Shown here: positions 7,362 through 14,554 of the stretch, piece by piece
How the letters are laid out: the number at the start of each line of letters is the position of its first letter
How positions within the stretch are numbered: position 1 is the stretch's first letter
Assembly: GCA_035949255.1 (NCBI GenBank)
Contig: DASZIL010000213.1
Location: forward strand, 1 to 18,985
Reading direction: 5' to 3'
Length of the DNA stretch: 18,985 nucleotides
Origin: GAS188 sp035949255
GTDB taxonomy: Bacteria; Pseudomonadota; Alphaproteobacteria; Rhizobiales; Beijerinckiaceae
Program-made: the position numbers and the translations under genes
The notes under the pieces: model-generated
What the model saw: only the letters and a program-made list of their open reading frames with translations
Database searches by the model: none
What the model was told of the DNA's origin: nothing

Positions 7362-8090
7362 TTACGAGGCGGCAGCGGCGGTGGGCGCAGCGAGCCGCCG
7401 CTCGACGCGGTGGCGTATACGCTCGAGGCTCGCATCGCGAAAGCCCAAGGCGTCGAGATGCTCGACCGTGTTCAGGAGATATTCGGCGCAAGTGCCGAGC
7501 GGCCCGCGCGCCACCGCGATGCGATCGGCGGTCTCGTCATCCGACAGTCGGTTGGTGAAACGCGCATGCCGCCTGTTGGCGACGAAGGTGACCGCCCTTA
7601 CCGCCCCTTCTTGCGTATGCGCGTCGACCCATCGCGCTTCGTAGGAGCCGCTCAGCATCTCGCGCCGCCACAGGATTAAAAGCTCTTCCTCGACCTGATG
7701 CTCATCGAGACGAAAGGCGATACCCCGACAGCAACCGCCACGATCGAGCGCCAGCATGAGCCCCGGCGTCTCCGGCGTGCCGCGGCCGGCCTTTAGCCAA
7801 AGACAGAAGCGCCGATGCCAGCCGCGCACGAGAGCGACACGCTTCTCGGCGAATTCGAATGCGGGATTCCAGATCAGCGAGCCGTAGCCGAAGACCCAAA
7901 CTTCGCCTTTCAAGGGCCGTCCGGCAAGGGCCTCATTGAGGGAGGCTTCGATCTCCTCGTCGGAGCGGATGGGAAAGCCGGGCAATGCGCGCGCGCGCAA
8001 TTGGGCGAGATGCGAACCGTTCCTCAGCCCTTCGCGCGTGATCGTGTAATTCGCCTGCCACATCTTGGCGGCGCCACTATCGTTCTGCAT
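7362..8090 (-). CDS. chaC: ChaC-type gamma-glutamylcyclotransferase
   Basis: ATG 8088-8090 gives 242 residues and has GGAAGAGG about 8 bases upstream; a longer GTG start at 8168 is possible but its extra codons look non-coding. The ChaC signature VWVFGYGSLIWNP spans residues 64-76 (YGSL substrate-binding loop). The likely catalytic Glu 144 lies in LWRREMLSGSYEARWV. FVANRRHARF and the C-terminal LGFRDASLERI region are also family-typical. Members cleave glutathione to 5-oxoproline and Cys-Gly in the cytosol, or act on related gamma-glutamyl amines. The roughly 60-residue N-terminal extension before the core (EGLRNGSHLAQL, then FPIRSDEEIEASLNEALAGR) is longer than in short ChaC proteins. The stop is 15 bases from the end of the convergent reductase gene, so the two transcripts probably overlap. 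Confidence 0.9.
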   Translation of the reverse strand: MQNDSGAAKMWQANYTITREGLRNGSHLAQLRARALPGFPIRSDEEIEASLNEALAGRPLKGEVWVFGYGSLIWNPAFEFAEKRVALVRGWHRRFCLWLKAGRGTPETPGLMLALDRGGCCRGIAFRLDEHQVEEELLILWRREMLSGSYEARWVDAHTQEGAVRAVTFVANRRHARFTNRLSDDETADRIAVARGPLGTCAEYLLNTVEHLDALGFRDASLERIRHRVERRLAAPTAAAAS

Positions 8091-8285
8091 CTCCCCAGCC
8101 TCTTCCCAGCCGCATGTCTCGCTCCTTCGGCCTCGCACGACGGCGCAAGCCGCACCCCGGCGCGTCACTCTTCTCGCGCCGGAATCTGCTTTCTTCGTAT
8201 AAGCGGAATCATCGCTTTTGAGCTAGTTATGTAGCAAGGAGCGGCAATGTGTCGATGGCCTGGCCGCCCGTTCGCGCCCTTGCCC

Positions 8286-10355
8286 CTACTCGGTTCGTTG
8301 GTGCTTGTGCTGCGCGATGATGGCGTCGGCCGGCTTGCCGTTCACCTCTGCGAGATGGTCGAAGCGCGAGGCGTAGCTGCCCACCCCTGCGGTCGCCGAG
8401 CGCAATTCCACGATGAGCCCGCCGATCTCGGCCTCGGGTATTTGGGCCTTGAGCACGTCCCAACCCTCCCAGCCCGGCCGCGCATCATAGCCGAGGATCT
8501 GCCCTCGGCGAGCCGAGACGAGGCCGGTCGCGCGTGACATGGCGTCCGACGGCACCGCGATCTCGACCGAAAGGATGGGTTCGAGGAGCACAGGGCGCGC
8601 CTTCGGCAAAGCCTCCCCGATCGCGATCTTGGCGGCCGCCCGGAAGGCCATGTCTGAGGAATCGACGGAATGGTAGGAGCCGTCCTTCAGCGTCACCGCC
8701 ACGTCGACCACCGGGAAGCCGAGCGGACCGCGATTGAGCGCATCCTTCACGCCGGCCTCGACCGAGGAGAAATATTGGCGAGGCACGGTGCCGCCATGGA
8801 CCGTTTCGGCAAAGGCAAAGCCGTCGCCTCGCCGGCGCGGCTTCACGTCGATGACGACGTCGCCGAACTGGCCATGGCCGCCCGATTGCTTCTTGTGCCG
8901 GCCGCGGACGGAGACGGCGTCCTTGATGGTTTCGCGGTAGGCGACGAGAGGCTTCCTCGCTTCCGCCGTCACGCCGAAACGAGAGCTGAGGCGCTCGAGT
9001 GCGAAGCGCAAATGCATTTCGCCCTGGCCCGCGAGGCGCAACTCGCCCGTCTCCTGATCCTGGATGAACACGAGCGAAGGGTCTTCGTCGACGAGCTTGG
9101 CGAGAGCCGCGGCAAGGCGCACCTCGTCCTTGCGGTCCTTCACCGAAAGGGCGAAGACCTGCACCGGCTGGGCGGCCGGCGTGCGTTTCAGCCTCGCGGG
9201 CGGCTCCTTGGCGTCCGTGAAGCACTCGCCTGTCGCGATGTGGTCGAGGCGCAGGAAGGCGGCCGCATCACCGGCCTCGGCGCGCCCGATCTTCATCGCG
9301 CTCGCGCCAACGAGGCGCGACAGGCCGGCAATGCGCTCTTCCGCCCCGCTCGACCCCGTCACGGTTGTCCCCTCGGCAAAGCTGCCGCGCAGCACACGCG
9401 AAAAGGAGAGTTTGCCGCCATGCGCCGTATGAATGCTGCGCATCACATGGGCGAGCGCCGGACCTTCCGCCGGCAATCCGTGGCGCTCGCGAAGCTTCTC
9501 GATGCCGGGCACCTCATGGCGAAGCGCCTTGAGGAGGCGCGTCACGCCGTTCCCCCGCTCCGCCGAGCCGACCATCAGGGGCACGAGATGTCCCGATCTC
9601 AATTCCCTGATCATGTCCTCGAATACCTTGTCGCGCGCGGGCTCGATGTCGGAGATCAGCTCTTCCATCAGCGCATCGTCGTAATCGGCGAGACGCTCGA
9701 GCATGGAGAAGCGCGCCTCCTTCTTGCGGTCGAGCTCGTCCGCGGGCAGCTCGATGACGCTCGACATCGCATGCTCGCGATAGACGAAAGCGCGCTCGAG
9801 CGCGAGATCGATGAAGCCGGTCGCGATCCCGTCCTTCCAGATGGGGATCTGGCGAAGCAAAAGCGGTGTGCGCGAGGCCGGCTGAAGCAGCGCGAGCGTG
9901 TCGCGAAGCCGTGCGGTCGCGGTGTCGATCTTGTTGAGGAAGAGGATGCGCGGCAGGCCGATGTCCTCGATCTCCCGCAAGATCATCTGGAGCGCCGGCG
10001 TCTTCTTCACATCCGCCTCGCAGACGACGATGGCCGCGTCGCAAACGGGAAACACATTGCTCATCTCATGCATGAACTCGACCGAGCCCGGGCAATCAAC
10101 GAAGGTGTAGCGGTCGCCGAGGAATTCCGCGGTCGCGATATTGGCTTCCACGCTCATCGCGTGGGAGCGAGCTTCCGGGCTCGAATCCCCGACGCTCGTT
10201 CTGTCGCGCACGCTGCCTTGACGGGTGATGGCGCCGGCGCGCGCCAACATGGCCTCGAGAAGCGTCGTCTTTCCGCTCTGAAACGGCCCGACGATCGCGA
10301 TGAGCCGAGGCCCGGTCCTTTTCAAGTCCGATGACGCTGACATTGACTCGCTCAT
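8286..10355 (-). CDS. EF-G-like translational GTPase with non-canonical G3
   Basis: The protein has 689 residues from ATG 10353-10355, chosen because GGGAGG lies 6 bases upstream; the frame to 10463 has no site. The G domain has a P-loop at 23-30 (GPFQSGKT), G3 at 87-94 (DCPGSVEF) and G4 at 141-144 (NKID). In canonical EF-G, G3 reads DTPGH; here the catalytic His is Ser 91, and the usual RGIT of switch I is replaced by ARSHAMSVE. Domains II-V are intact, including SGGHGQFGDVVIDVKP and the domain IV tip SYHSVDSSDMAF that reaches the decoding centre in EF-G. This is an EF-G paralogue of the EF-G-like group, not the housekeeping fusA, which normally lies in the str operon. A role in ribosome translocation, rescue or assembly is inference. 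The GTPase rate is probably altered. Confidence 0.9.
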   Translation of the reverse strand: MSESMSASSDLKRTGPRLIAIVGPFQSGKTTLLEAMLARAGAITRQGSVRDRTSVGDSSPEARSHAMSVEANIATAEFLGDRYTFVDCPGSVEFMHEMSNVFPVCDAAIVVCEADVKKTPALQMILREIEDIGLPRILFLNKIDTATARLRDTLALLQPASRTPLLLRQIPIWKDGIATGFIDLALERAFVYREHAMSSVIELPADELDRKKEARFSMLERLADYDDALMEELISDIEPARDKVFEDMIRELRSGHLVPLMVGSAERGNGVTRLLKALRHEVPGIEKLRERHGLPAEGPALAHVMRSIHTAHGGKLSFSRVLRGSFAEGTTVTGSSGAEERIAGLSRLVGASAMKIGRAEAGDAAAFLRLDHIATGECFTDAKEPPARLKRTPAAQPVQVFALSVKDRKDEVRLAAALAKLVDEDPSLVFIQDQETGELRLAGQGEMHLRFALERLSSRFGVTAEARKPLVAYRETIKDAVSVRGRHKKQSGGHGQFGDVVIDVKPRRRGDGFAFAETVHGGTVPRQYFSSVEAGVKDALNRGPLGFPVVDVAVTLKDGSYHSVDSSDMAFRAAAKIAIGEALPKARPVLLEPILSVEIAVPSDAMSRATGLVSARRGQILGYDARPGWEGWDVLKAQIPEAEIGGLIVELRSATAGVGSYASRFDHLAEVNGKPADAIIAQHKHQRTE

Positions 10356-10535
10356 GACCGGCCTCCCGCACTCGTTTCTTGGAACGGGCGCCGGACGCCG
10401 CGGCGCCGCAGCGTCTATGCTTCCAGGAACCACCGCGTCGCGCAAGCCCCTCTCGATGGTCACAAGAGAGGCGCCTATCCAGAAAAATCGCCGATTTGAT
10501 GATCGGCGGCTTTACGCGCCTGAGGGCTGAGATGT

Positions 10536-10569
10536 CCGGCCGACAGGCCGGCGAGGCGCTTCGGCGCCT
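10536..10569 (-). terminator. Tandem stem-loops between tolC-like and EF-G-like genes
   Basis: Two perfect hairpins lie side by side: CCGGCC-GACA-GGCCGG at 10536-10551 and AGGCGC-TTCG-GCGCCT at 10554-10569, whose tetraloop reads CGAA on the minus strand. They sit about 75 bases beyond the TolC-like stop and 180 bases before the EF-G-like start. They could end or weaken transcription between the two genes. No T-run follows, so activity is uncertain. Confidence 0.4.
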
Positions 10570-10642
10570 TCGGCTGGCCACGGATAAGCCGTAGACCGCC
10601 GCGCCATGTCGGCACACCCGGCGCTCGGCGGCCCAGCGCCGC

Positions 10643-12271
10643 CTATTGCAAGGAGAGATCTTGAAATTGCGCGACGGTCAAGCTTGTCGCCTCGCCCGAC
10701 AGATCGACGCTTGTTCCACGGATGGCATCGCTGACATCGGCGACGCTGAGCGTGCCAACCTCTTCATGGAGGAGGTCGATTCCAAGCGTCTCGTAGACGC
10801 GCGCCAACGCCGCCTGAGCCTCGGCGTAGCATTGGAACAATCGCAACTTCGAGTCGACCGCGCTGGCCTGCGCCAAGACCCGCTCAAGATCTCCTTGCAC
10901 ATCGATGACCGTTCGATTGGCAATTTGCCGATATAGCCTGTCATCGACCGACAACAATTCCTTGGCGCGCGAAAAATACTTCGTCGTGTCGTAGTATTGT
11001 TGATAGGAGATGTAGAGCTTCGCCAAGACCGCCATGCTCATGGCTTGGCGTTTCAGCGCCGCGAGCTTTTCCTCATGTTCCGTACGCGGAATCACGACAG
11101 GCGCCGTGAGCAGGTTCGACAAATACCCGTTCACGTGGGCCGCGCCGGCCAGCCAATAATGGTGCACGGCGAAGCTGTTGCTGTCATAATTGGGGTCAAA
11201 GGACAGGGTCACCCCCGGCAATAGCTTCAAAAGGGCTTTGCGCGTTTCGTCGGCGCTGATGCGCGACTCGTAGCTCGCGCTTCGGATATCGGGATTTAGC
11301 AGCAGAGCGGTATTTTCCATGTCGGCAACCCGCATGCTGAGCGGATCGGCGCGAAGCGCGTTCACATCAGGCACGGCGACGGTGTAGCTCTGTCCGGGGG
11401 GCAAATTGATCAGGGAGGCGAGCTCATCCTTCGAGACCGCCAATGCCTGCTGATTGGTCTCGAGCTGCCGAATGGCATCGAGCAAGGCTTTCTGGTAGCG
11501 AAGCGAATCGACCGGAGACTTGAGACCTTCGGTTTCCACTCTCCGAGCTGCCGGAAGCGTGGCCTCGGCCACGCGGATCGCTTCCTTGACTTCGCCGTCG
11601 AGAGTTTGCGCCGCGGCCGCCCGCCAGAAGGCGCGCCGCACGTCTTGAAGCAAGGTCTGCACCGCCTTGCGATATTGTTCCTGCGCGATCAGAACCCGGT
11701 TGGATTGTTGTCGCGCGTTGAAATAGCTCACGCCGAAGTCGAGGATGTTCCACGACAACGTCAGATCGCCGGTGAACCGGTTGATGTCGGAAGAGGTGGA
11801 CGGGACGAGCGATTGCTGACGGGTGAAAATGGACTCGCTCGAGCTCGCGTCGAATCGGTTACGGGTTGATCCCAGCCCATCGGCGCTAAGCTTCGGCAAG
11901 AGGTCGTAACGCGACAGATCGAGGTCGTTCGTGGCAAGCGCCTCCTCCATCACCTTGACGCGCTTATCGAGGTTGTATTTCAGCGCCCTCGCGAAGGCGT
12001 CGTTGAGGGTGAGCGGGCGGTTCAGCGGTTCCATGTCCGCGAACATGGCCTGCCGGTCGATCTGCGCTTCCGACCGCCTTTCCACGTTGGTCAAAGGCTT
12101 CGGCGTCAATACGCAGCCGGCCAATAGCAGCGCGCTGGCGCAGCCGAGCGCTCCCCCAACGATCTTTTTACGGCAGCGCCACCCGAACCCGAGCAAGGGC
12201 ACAAAGCCGCACTCACGCGCGCCCCGCGCAAAGGTCTTGCGCAGGGCGTCAGCCCCTCCAGTCAATCGCAC
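10643..12271 (-). CDS. TolC-family outer-membrane efflux lipoprotein
   Basis: The frame gives 542 residues from a GTG at 12269-12271 preceded by GAGGGG. An in-frame GTG at 12202 would give a more usual short signal region. A hydrophobic segment (IVGGALGCASALLLAGC) ends in a lipobox with Cys 53, so the mature protein is likely a lipoprotein. The rest is TolC/NodT-like: PLTLNDAFARALKYN opens the first outer-membrane-factor repeat, DLTLSWNILDFGVSY is a typical beta-strand segment, LLNPDIRSASYESR begins the second repeat, and long alpha-helical stretches rich in Ala, Gln and Leu form the periplasmic tunnel. Such proteins are the outer-membrane exit duct of tripartite efflux pumps or type I secretion systems. 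The inner-membrane pump and adaptor are not next to it, so the cargo is unknown. Confidence 0.9.
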   Translation of the reverse strand: MRLTGGADALRKTFARGARECGFVPLLGFGWRCRKKIVGGALGCASALLLAGCVLTPKPLTNVERRSEAQIDRQAMFADMEPLNRPLTLNDAFARALKYNLDKRVKVMEEALATNDLDLSRYDLLPKLSADGLGSTRNRFDASSSESIFTRQQSLVPSTSSDINRFTGDLTLSWNILDFGVSYFNARQQSNRVLIAQEQYRKAVQTLLQDVRRAFWRAAAAQTLDGEVKEAIRVAEATLPAARRVETEGLKSPVDSLRYQKALLDAIRQLETNQQALAVSKDELASLINLPPGQSYTVAVPDVNALRADPLSMRVADMENTALLLNPDIRSASYESRISADETRKALLKLLPGVTLSFDPNYDSNSFAVHHYWLAGAAHVNGYLSNLLTAPVVIPRTEHEEKLAALKRQAMSMAVLAKLYISYQQYYDTTKYFSRAKELLSVDDRLYRQIANRTVIDVQGDLERVLAQASAVDSKLRLFQCYAEAQAALARVYETLGIDLLHEEVGTLSVADVSDAIRGTSVDLSGEATSLTVAQFQDLSLQ

Positions 12272-12469
12272 GACGCCCCTCTTTTTATGAATTAAGCAAA
12301 TCGACGCTAACTTATTTTGTCCAGTCTAACAAGCGCGGATTTAGCGTTATCCCCTTGCCGCCGTTAACTCTAATTTCGGCGAGCCGCCGCATTCCGACGC
12401 CCGCCTGAACCTCATACGTGCTGCCCTGAACCAACGGCCTGCCCGGCCTTTATCGTCACCACAGCGACC

Positions 12470-12474
12470 GGAGG
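12470..12474 (+). promoter_or_regulatory. Strong Shine-Dalgarno site (GGAGG) before small ORF
   Basis: GGAGG is followed by five bases and an ATG at 12480. This is among the best Shine-Dalgarno matches in the window and has no known gene behind it, which is the main reason to consider the following 40-codon frame real. Confidence 0.45.
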
Positions 12475-12479
12475 CGCAA

Positions 12480-12602
12480 ATGGGCGAACCCTCCGCGAGC
12501 GCTACGAAAAATCGAGCGGGCGATGCCGCCATGGCGTATAAGCATCATTTGCCGCAAATCGGGGGCCGCCGGAGCGATATCTCACCCGCCGAGGCGTTTT
12601 GA
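12480..12602 (+). CDS. Possible 40-residue leader peptide upstream of DUF815 gene
   Basis: ATG 12480, placed five bases after GGAGG, opens a 40-codon frame that ends in TGA at 12600-12602. The stop overlaps a TTG codon (TTGA) that is in frame with the DUF815 protein, so translation could be coupled to either the TTG at 12599 or the GTG at 12617. The peptide (MGEPSASATKNRAGDAAMAY, then a short basic and polar half ending in SPAEAF) has no recognised domain, signal or membrane segment. Third codon positions are about two-thirds G or C, lower than in neighbouring genes. It may be a real small protein, a translational leader, or chance. Confidence 0.3.
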   Translation: MGEPSASATKNRAGDAAMAYKHHLPQIGGRRSDISPAEAF

Positions 12603-12616
12603 CCAAGGGTATCGAT

Positions 12617-13534
12617 GTGAACGACCACAACCGCTCTCCTGCGCCCCTTAAGGTCGAGGGACGTGCCGTCGAGGCGCTCGAGCGTATTGCGGAGGCGCTC
12701 GAGAGGATCGCGCCGCCAGCTCAGGAACCCACCGACCTTTCCTCTGCCGACGCGTTCCTCTGGCGTTCCGACCTCAAGAGGCTCGAACCGGTGAGGGAGG
12801 TCAATCGCGTGGAGCTCTCGCTGCTGAAGGGCATCGACCGAGCGCGCGATCTCCTTCTCGACAATACCGAGCGTTTTGCCCGCGACCTTCCCGCCAACAA
12901 TGCTTTGCTATGGGGGGCGCGCGGCATGGGGAAATCATCATTGGTCAAAGCAGCGCATGCCGAGGTCAACCGGCGCCTCGCCATGAAGCGCGCGAGACGC
13001 GCGCTCAAGCTCGTCGAAATTCACCGTGAGGACATCGAGGCGCTGCCGCTTCTCATGAGCCTTTTGCGCGAAGACAGTCATCAGATCCTCGTCTTTTGCG
13101 ACGATCTGTCCTTCGACGCCGGCGACACGTCCTACAAATCGCTGAAGGCCGTACTCGAAGGGGGGATCGAGGGTCGCCCCGCCAATGTGCTCTTCTACGC
13201 CACGTCGAACCGACGCCACCTCTTGCCGCGCGACATGATGGAGAACGAGCGTTCGACCGCGATCAATCCGGGGGAAGCCGTGGAAGAGAAGGTCTCGCTT
13301 TCCGACCGCTTCGGTCTATGGCTCGGATTTCATAAGTGCGGCCAAGACGAGTTTCTTGCAATGGTCGATGCTTATGTCTCTTATTTCAACTTCAATCTCA
13401 GCATGAGCCAAAGCGAGCTCCAGGCTGAGGCTCTCGAATGGGCAACGACCCGTGGCGCTCGCTCGGGGCGCGTCGCCTGGCAATTCGTCCAAGACCTCGC
13501 GGGTCGCAACGGCGTTCGCCTCAACCCCCGATGA
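12617..13534 (+). CDS. DUF815-family AAA+ ATPase
   Basis: GTG 12617 has AAGGG about 7 bases upstream and gives 305 residues; a TTG at 12599 would add six. The N-terminus contains a short amphipathic repeat (VEALERIAEALERIA), then DAFLWRSDLKRLEPV and the family motif VNRVELSLLKGID. The ATPase core has Walker A GARGMGKS at 100-107, Walker B ILVFCDDLSF around 157-166, and a sensor-like ATSNRRHLLPRD near 195-206. GARSGRVAWQFVQDL closes the domain. Length and motifs match the DUF815 group, an uncharacterised AAA+ family widespread in Alphaproteobacteria, so its cellular job is not known. The protein is probably cytosolic. It lies divergent to the TolC-like gene, with a possible leader ORF in front. 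Confidence 0.88.
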   Translation: MNDHNRSPAPLKVEGRAVEALERIAEALERIAPPAQEPTDLSSADAFLWRSDLKRLEPVREVNRVELSLLKGIDRARDLLLDNTERFARDLPANNALLWGARGMGKSSLVKAAHAEVNRRLAMKRARRALKLVEIHREDIEALPLLMSLLREDSHQILVFCDDLSFDAGDTSYKSLKAVLEGGIEGRPANVLFYATSNRRHLLPRDMMENERSTAINPGEAVEEKVSLSDRFGLWLGFHKCGQDEFLAMVDAYVSYFNFNLSMSQSELQAEALEWATTRGARSGRVAWQFVQDLAGRNGVRLNPR

Positions 13535-13543
13535 AAAGCGGAT

Positions 13544-13577
13544 AGGCGCGTTTTGACCGCGCCTCGTTAAAGAGGCG
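13544..13577 (+). terminator. Two overlapping, mutually exclusive stem-loops after DUF815 gene
   Basis: AGGCGCG (13544-13550) pairs with CGCGCCT (13558-13564). CGCCTC (13560-13565) pairs with GAGGCG (13572-13577). The two stems share 13560-13564, so only one can form at a time. They begin 10 bases after the DUF815 stop. A transcription end is the simplest reading, although no T-run follows. A switch-like role is possible but unsupported. Confidence 0.4.
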
Positions 13578-13783
13578 TCAACATTCCCTGAGCAAGATGT
13601 TGCGCAAAAGACACGGGGCCTGCGAGACCGCTTCCTGGGGCACATAATCATGCAGAAGTCTGATTGCGGCAGGGATGTGTTCGCGTTAGCGATTTTCGTG
13701 CCGTCGAAATGTCCGATTCGCGCCCGCGAGGGAAACGAGTTGGCCGGTGCCCTTTTCGTGGTCGTTCAGTTGGAAATCCGCTC

Positions 13784-14359
13784 ATGAGACCTTTTTTCGC
13801 TTTCGGTGCCTTGGCGCTCTCGCTCGCATTCGCGAGCCCGGCCAACGCTTATGAGATCGACCCGCTGACTCATCTGCCCTTGCCGGAAATCGCCGCTGAC
13901 GGTCGCGTCGCCTATACGCCGATCCAGCGCGAGGAAGTGGCGTATGCGGGCTCATATGCGCCAGGCACGATCGTCATCTCGACCGAGGAAAGGCGGCTCT
14001 ATTTCATCCTGCCCGGCGGCCGCGCGATCAAATACGGGGTCGGGGTTGGCCGGCCCGGCTTCTCTTGGGGTGGCATCAACGCCATCTCGATGAAGCGCGA
14101 ATGGCCCGATTGGACGCCGCCCTCCCAAATGCTGCGGCGCAGGCCGGATCTGCCCCGACATATGGCGGGCGGTCTCGACAACCCGCTCGGCGCCCGTGCC
14201 TTGTATCTCGGCTCGACGCTCTTTCGCATTCACGGCTCGAATGAGCCGGAGACGATCGGTCAGGCGGTATCCTCAGGTTGCATCCGCATGACGAACGAGG
14301 ACGTGACCGATCTTTACGAAAGGGTCCGGGTCGGAACCCGGGTGGTCGTGCTCCGCTGA
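13784..14359 (+). CDS. Exported L,D-transpeptidase (YkuD domain)
   Basis: ATG 13784 gives 191 residues beginning with a signal peptide (FFAFGALALSLAFASPANA, cleavage near residue 22); the frame extends upstream to 13664 but only this start yields an export signal. The YkuD catalytic domain covers about residues 60-191. APGTIVISTEERRLYFI opens it, and the active-site block HGSNEPETIGQAVSSGCIR (150-168) contains His 150, Ser 164, the nucleophile Cys 166 and Arg 168. The enzyme acts in the periplasm on peptidoglycan, forming 3-3 cross-links or attaching proteins to meso-diaminopimelate; which one cannot be told here. No peptidoglycan-binding or LysM domain is present, so this is the short form of the family. 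The gene stands alone and ends in an intrinsic terminator. Confidence 0.92.
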   Translation: MRPFFAFGALALSLAFASPANAYEIDPLTHLPLPEIAADGRVAYTPIQREEVAYAGSYAPGTIVISTEERRLYFILPGGRAIKYGVGVGRPGFSWGGINAISMKREWPDWTPPSQMLRRRPDLPRHMAGGLDNPLGARALYLGSTLFRIHGSNEPETIGQAVSSGCIRMTNEDVTDLYERVRVGTRVVVLR

Positions 14360-14383
14360 CGAAGCGCCAGCCCGGCAAGATTG

Positions 14384-14413
14384 AAGGCCGGCCACTCGCC
14401 GGCCTTTTTCTTT
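14384..14413 (+). terminator. Intrinsic terminator of the L,D-transpeptidase gene
   Basis: AAGGCCGGC (14384-14392) pairs perfectly with GCCGGCCTT (14398-14406) around the loop CACTC and is followed by TTTCTTT. It starts 25 bases after the stop codon. This is the clearest Rho-independent terminator in the window. Confidence 0.85.
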
Positions 14414-14414
14414 A

Positions 14415-14469
14415 GGGCATGCTGGAGCGAAGCGGAGGTGGTTTGGCTCAAACCTCTCCGCTCCTGCCC
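14415..14469. repeat. Imperfect intergenic palindrome
   Basis: The left half (GGGCATGCTGGAGCG, then GCGGAGGTGGTTT) and right half (AAACCTCTCCGCTCCTGCCC) are imperfect inverted copies with GTTTGGCTCAAAC at the tip. It lies between the transpeptidase terminator and moaA. The structure resembles the dispersed palindromic repeats of Hyphomicrobiales genomes. It contains no gene. Confidence 0.5.
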
Positions 14470-14540
14470 ACGAAGGCGGGCACCAAAATCTTCTGGGCAT
14501 CGCGCTGGAGGCCTGGATTTCCGCTTTCACGATACTGAAC

Positions 14541-14548
14541 GGGGGTGA
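14541..14548 (+). promoter_or_regulatory. Ribosome-binding site that favours a GTG start for moaA
   Basis: GGGGGTGA matches the extended Shine-Dalgarno sequence GGAGGTGA at 7 of 8 bases and stands 6 bases before the GTG at 14555. Later in-frame ATG codons at 14591, 14624 and 14639 have weaker sites. Confidence 0.45.
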
Positions 14549-14554
14549 GGCCAC

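Larger units (their letters stand above)
12272..12616. other. Divergent intergenic region, tolC-like / DUF815
   Basis: This region separates the GTG of the TolC-like gene from the GTG of the DUF815 gene. The part at 12288-12350 is clearly AT-richer than the surroundings and is the likely promoter zone for one or both genes, but I see no hexamer pair good enough to name. The right third holds the 40-codon candidate ORF listed separately. A 61-codon minus-strand frame at 12347-12532 has no support. Confidence 0.5.

Noticed and set aside
8200..8225. TATA-like box (TTATAC on the minus strand) upstream of the ChaC gene
   Set aside because: No acceptable -35 hexamer was found at 16-18 bases, so no promoter is called.
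8247..8537. 96-codon plus-strand frame with AAGGAG five to six bases before ATG
   Set aside because: The ribosome-binding site is good, but most of the frame is antisense to the C-terminus of the EF-G-like gene and the protein shows no domain. Kept only as a curiosity.
8670..10334. 554-codon plus-strand frame
   Set aside because: It is wholly antisense to the EF-G-like gene, whose motifs are unambiguous.
12347..12532. 61-codon minus-strand frame upstream of the tolC-like gene
   Set aside because: It has no ribosome-binding site and no domain, and it overlaps the AT-rich promoter zone and the better-supported small plus-strand ORF.
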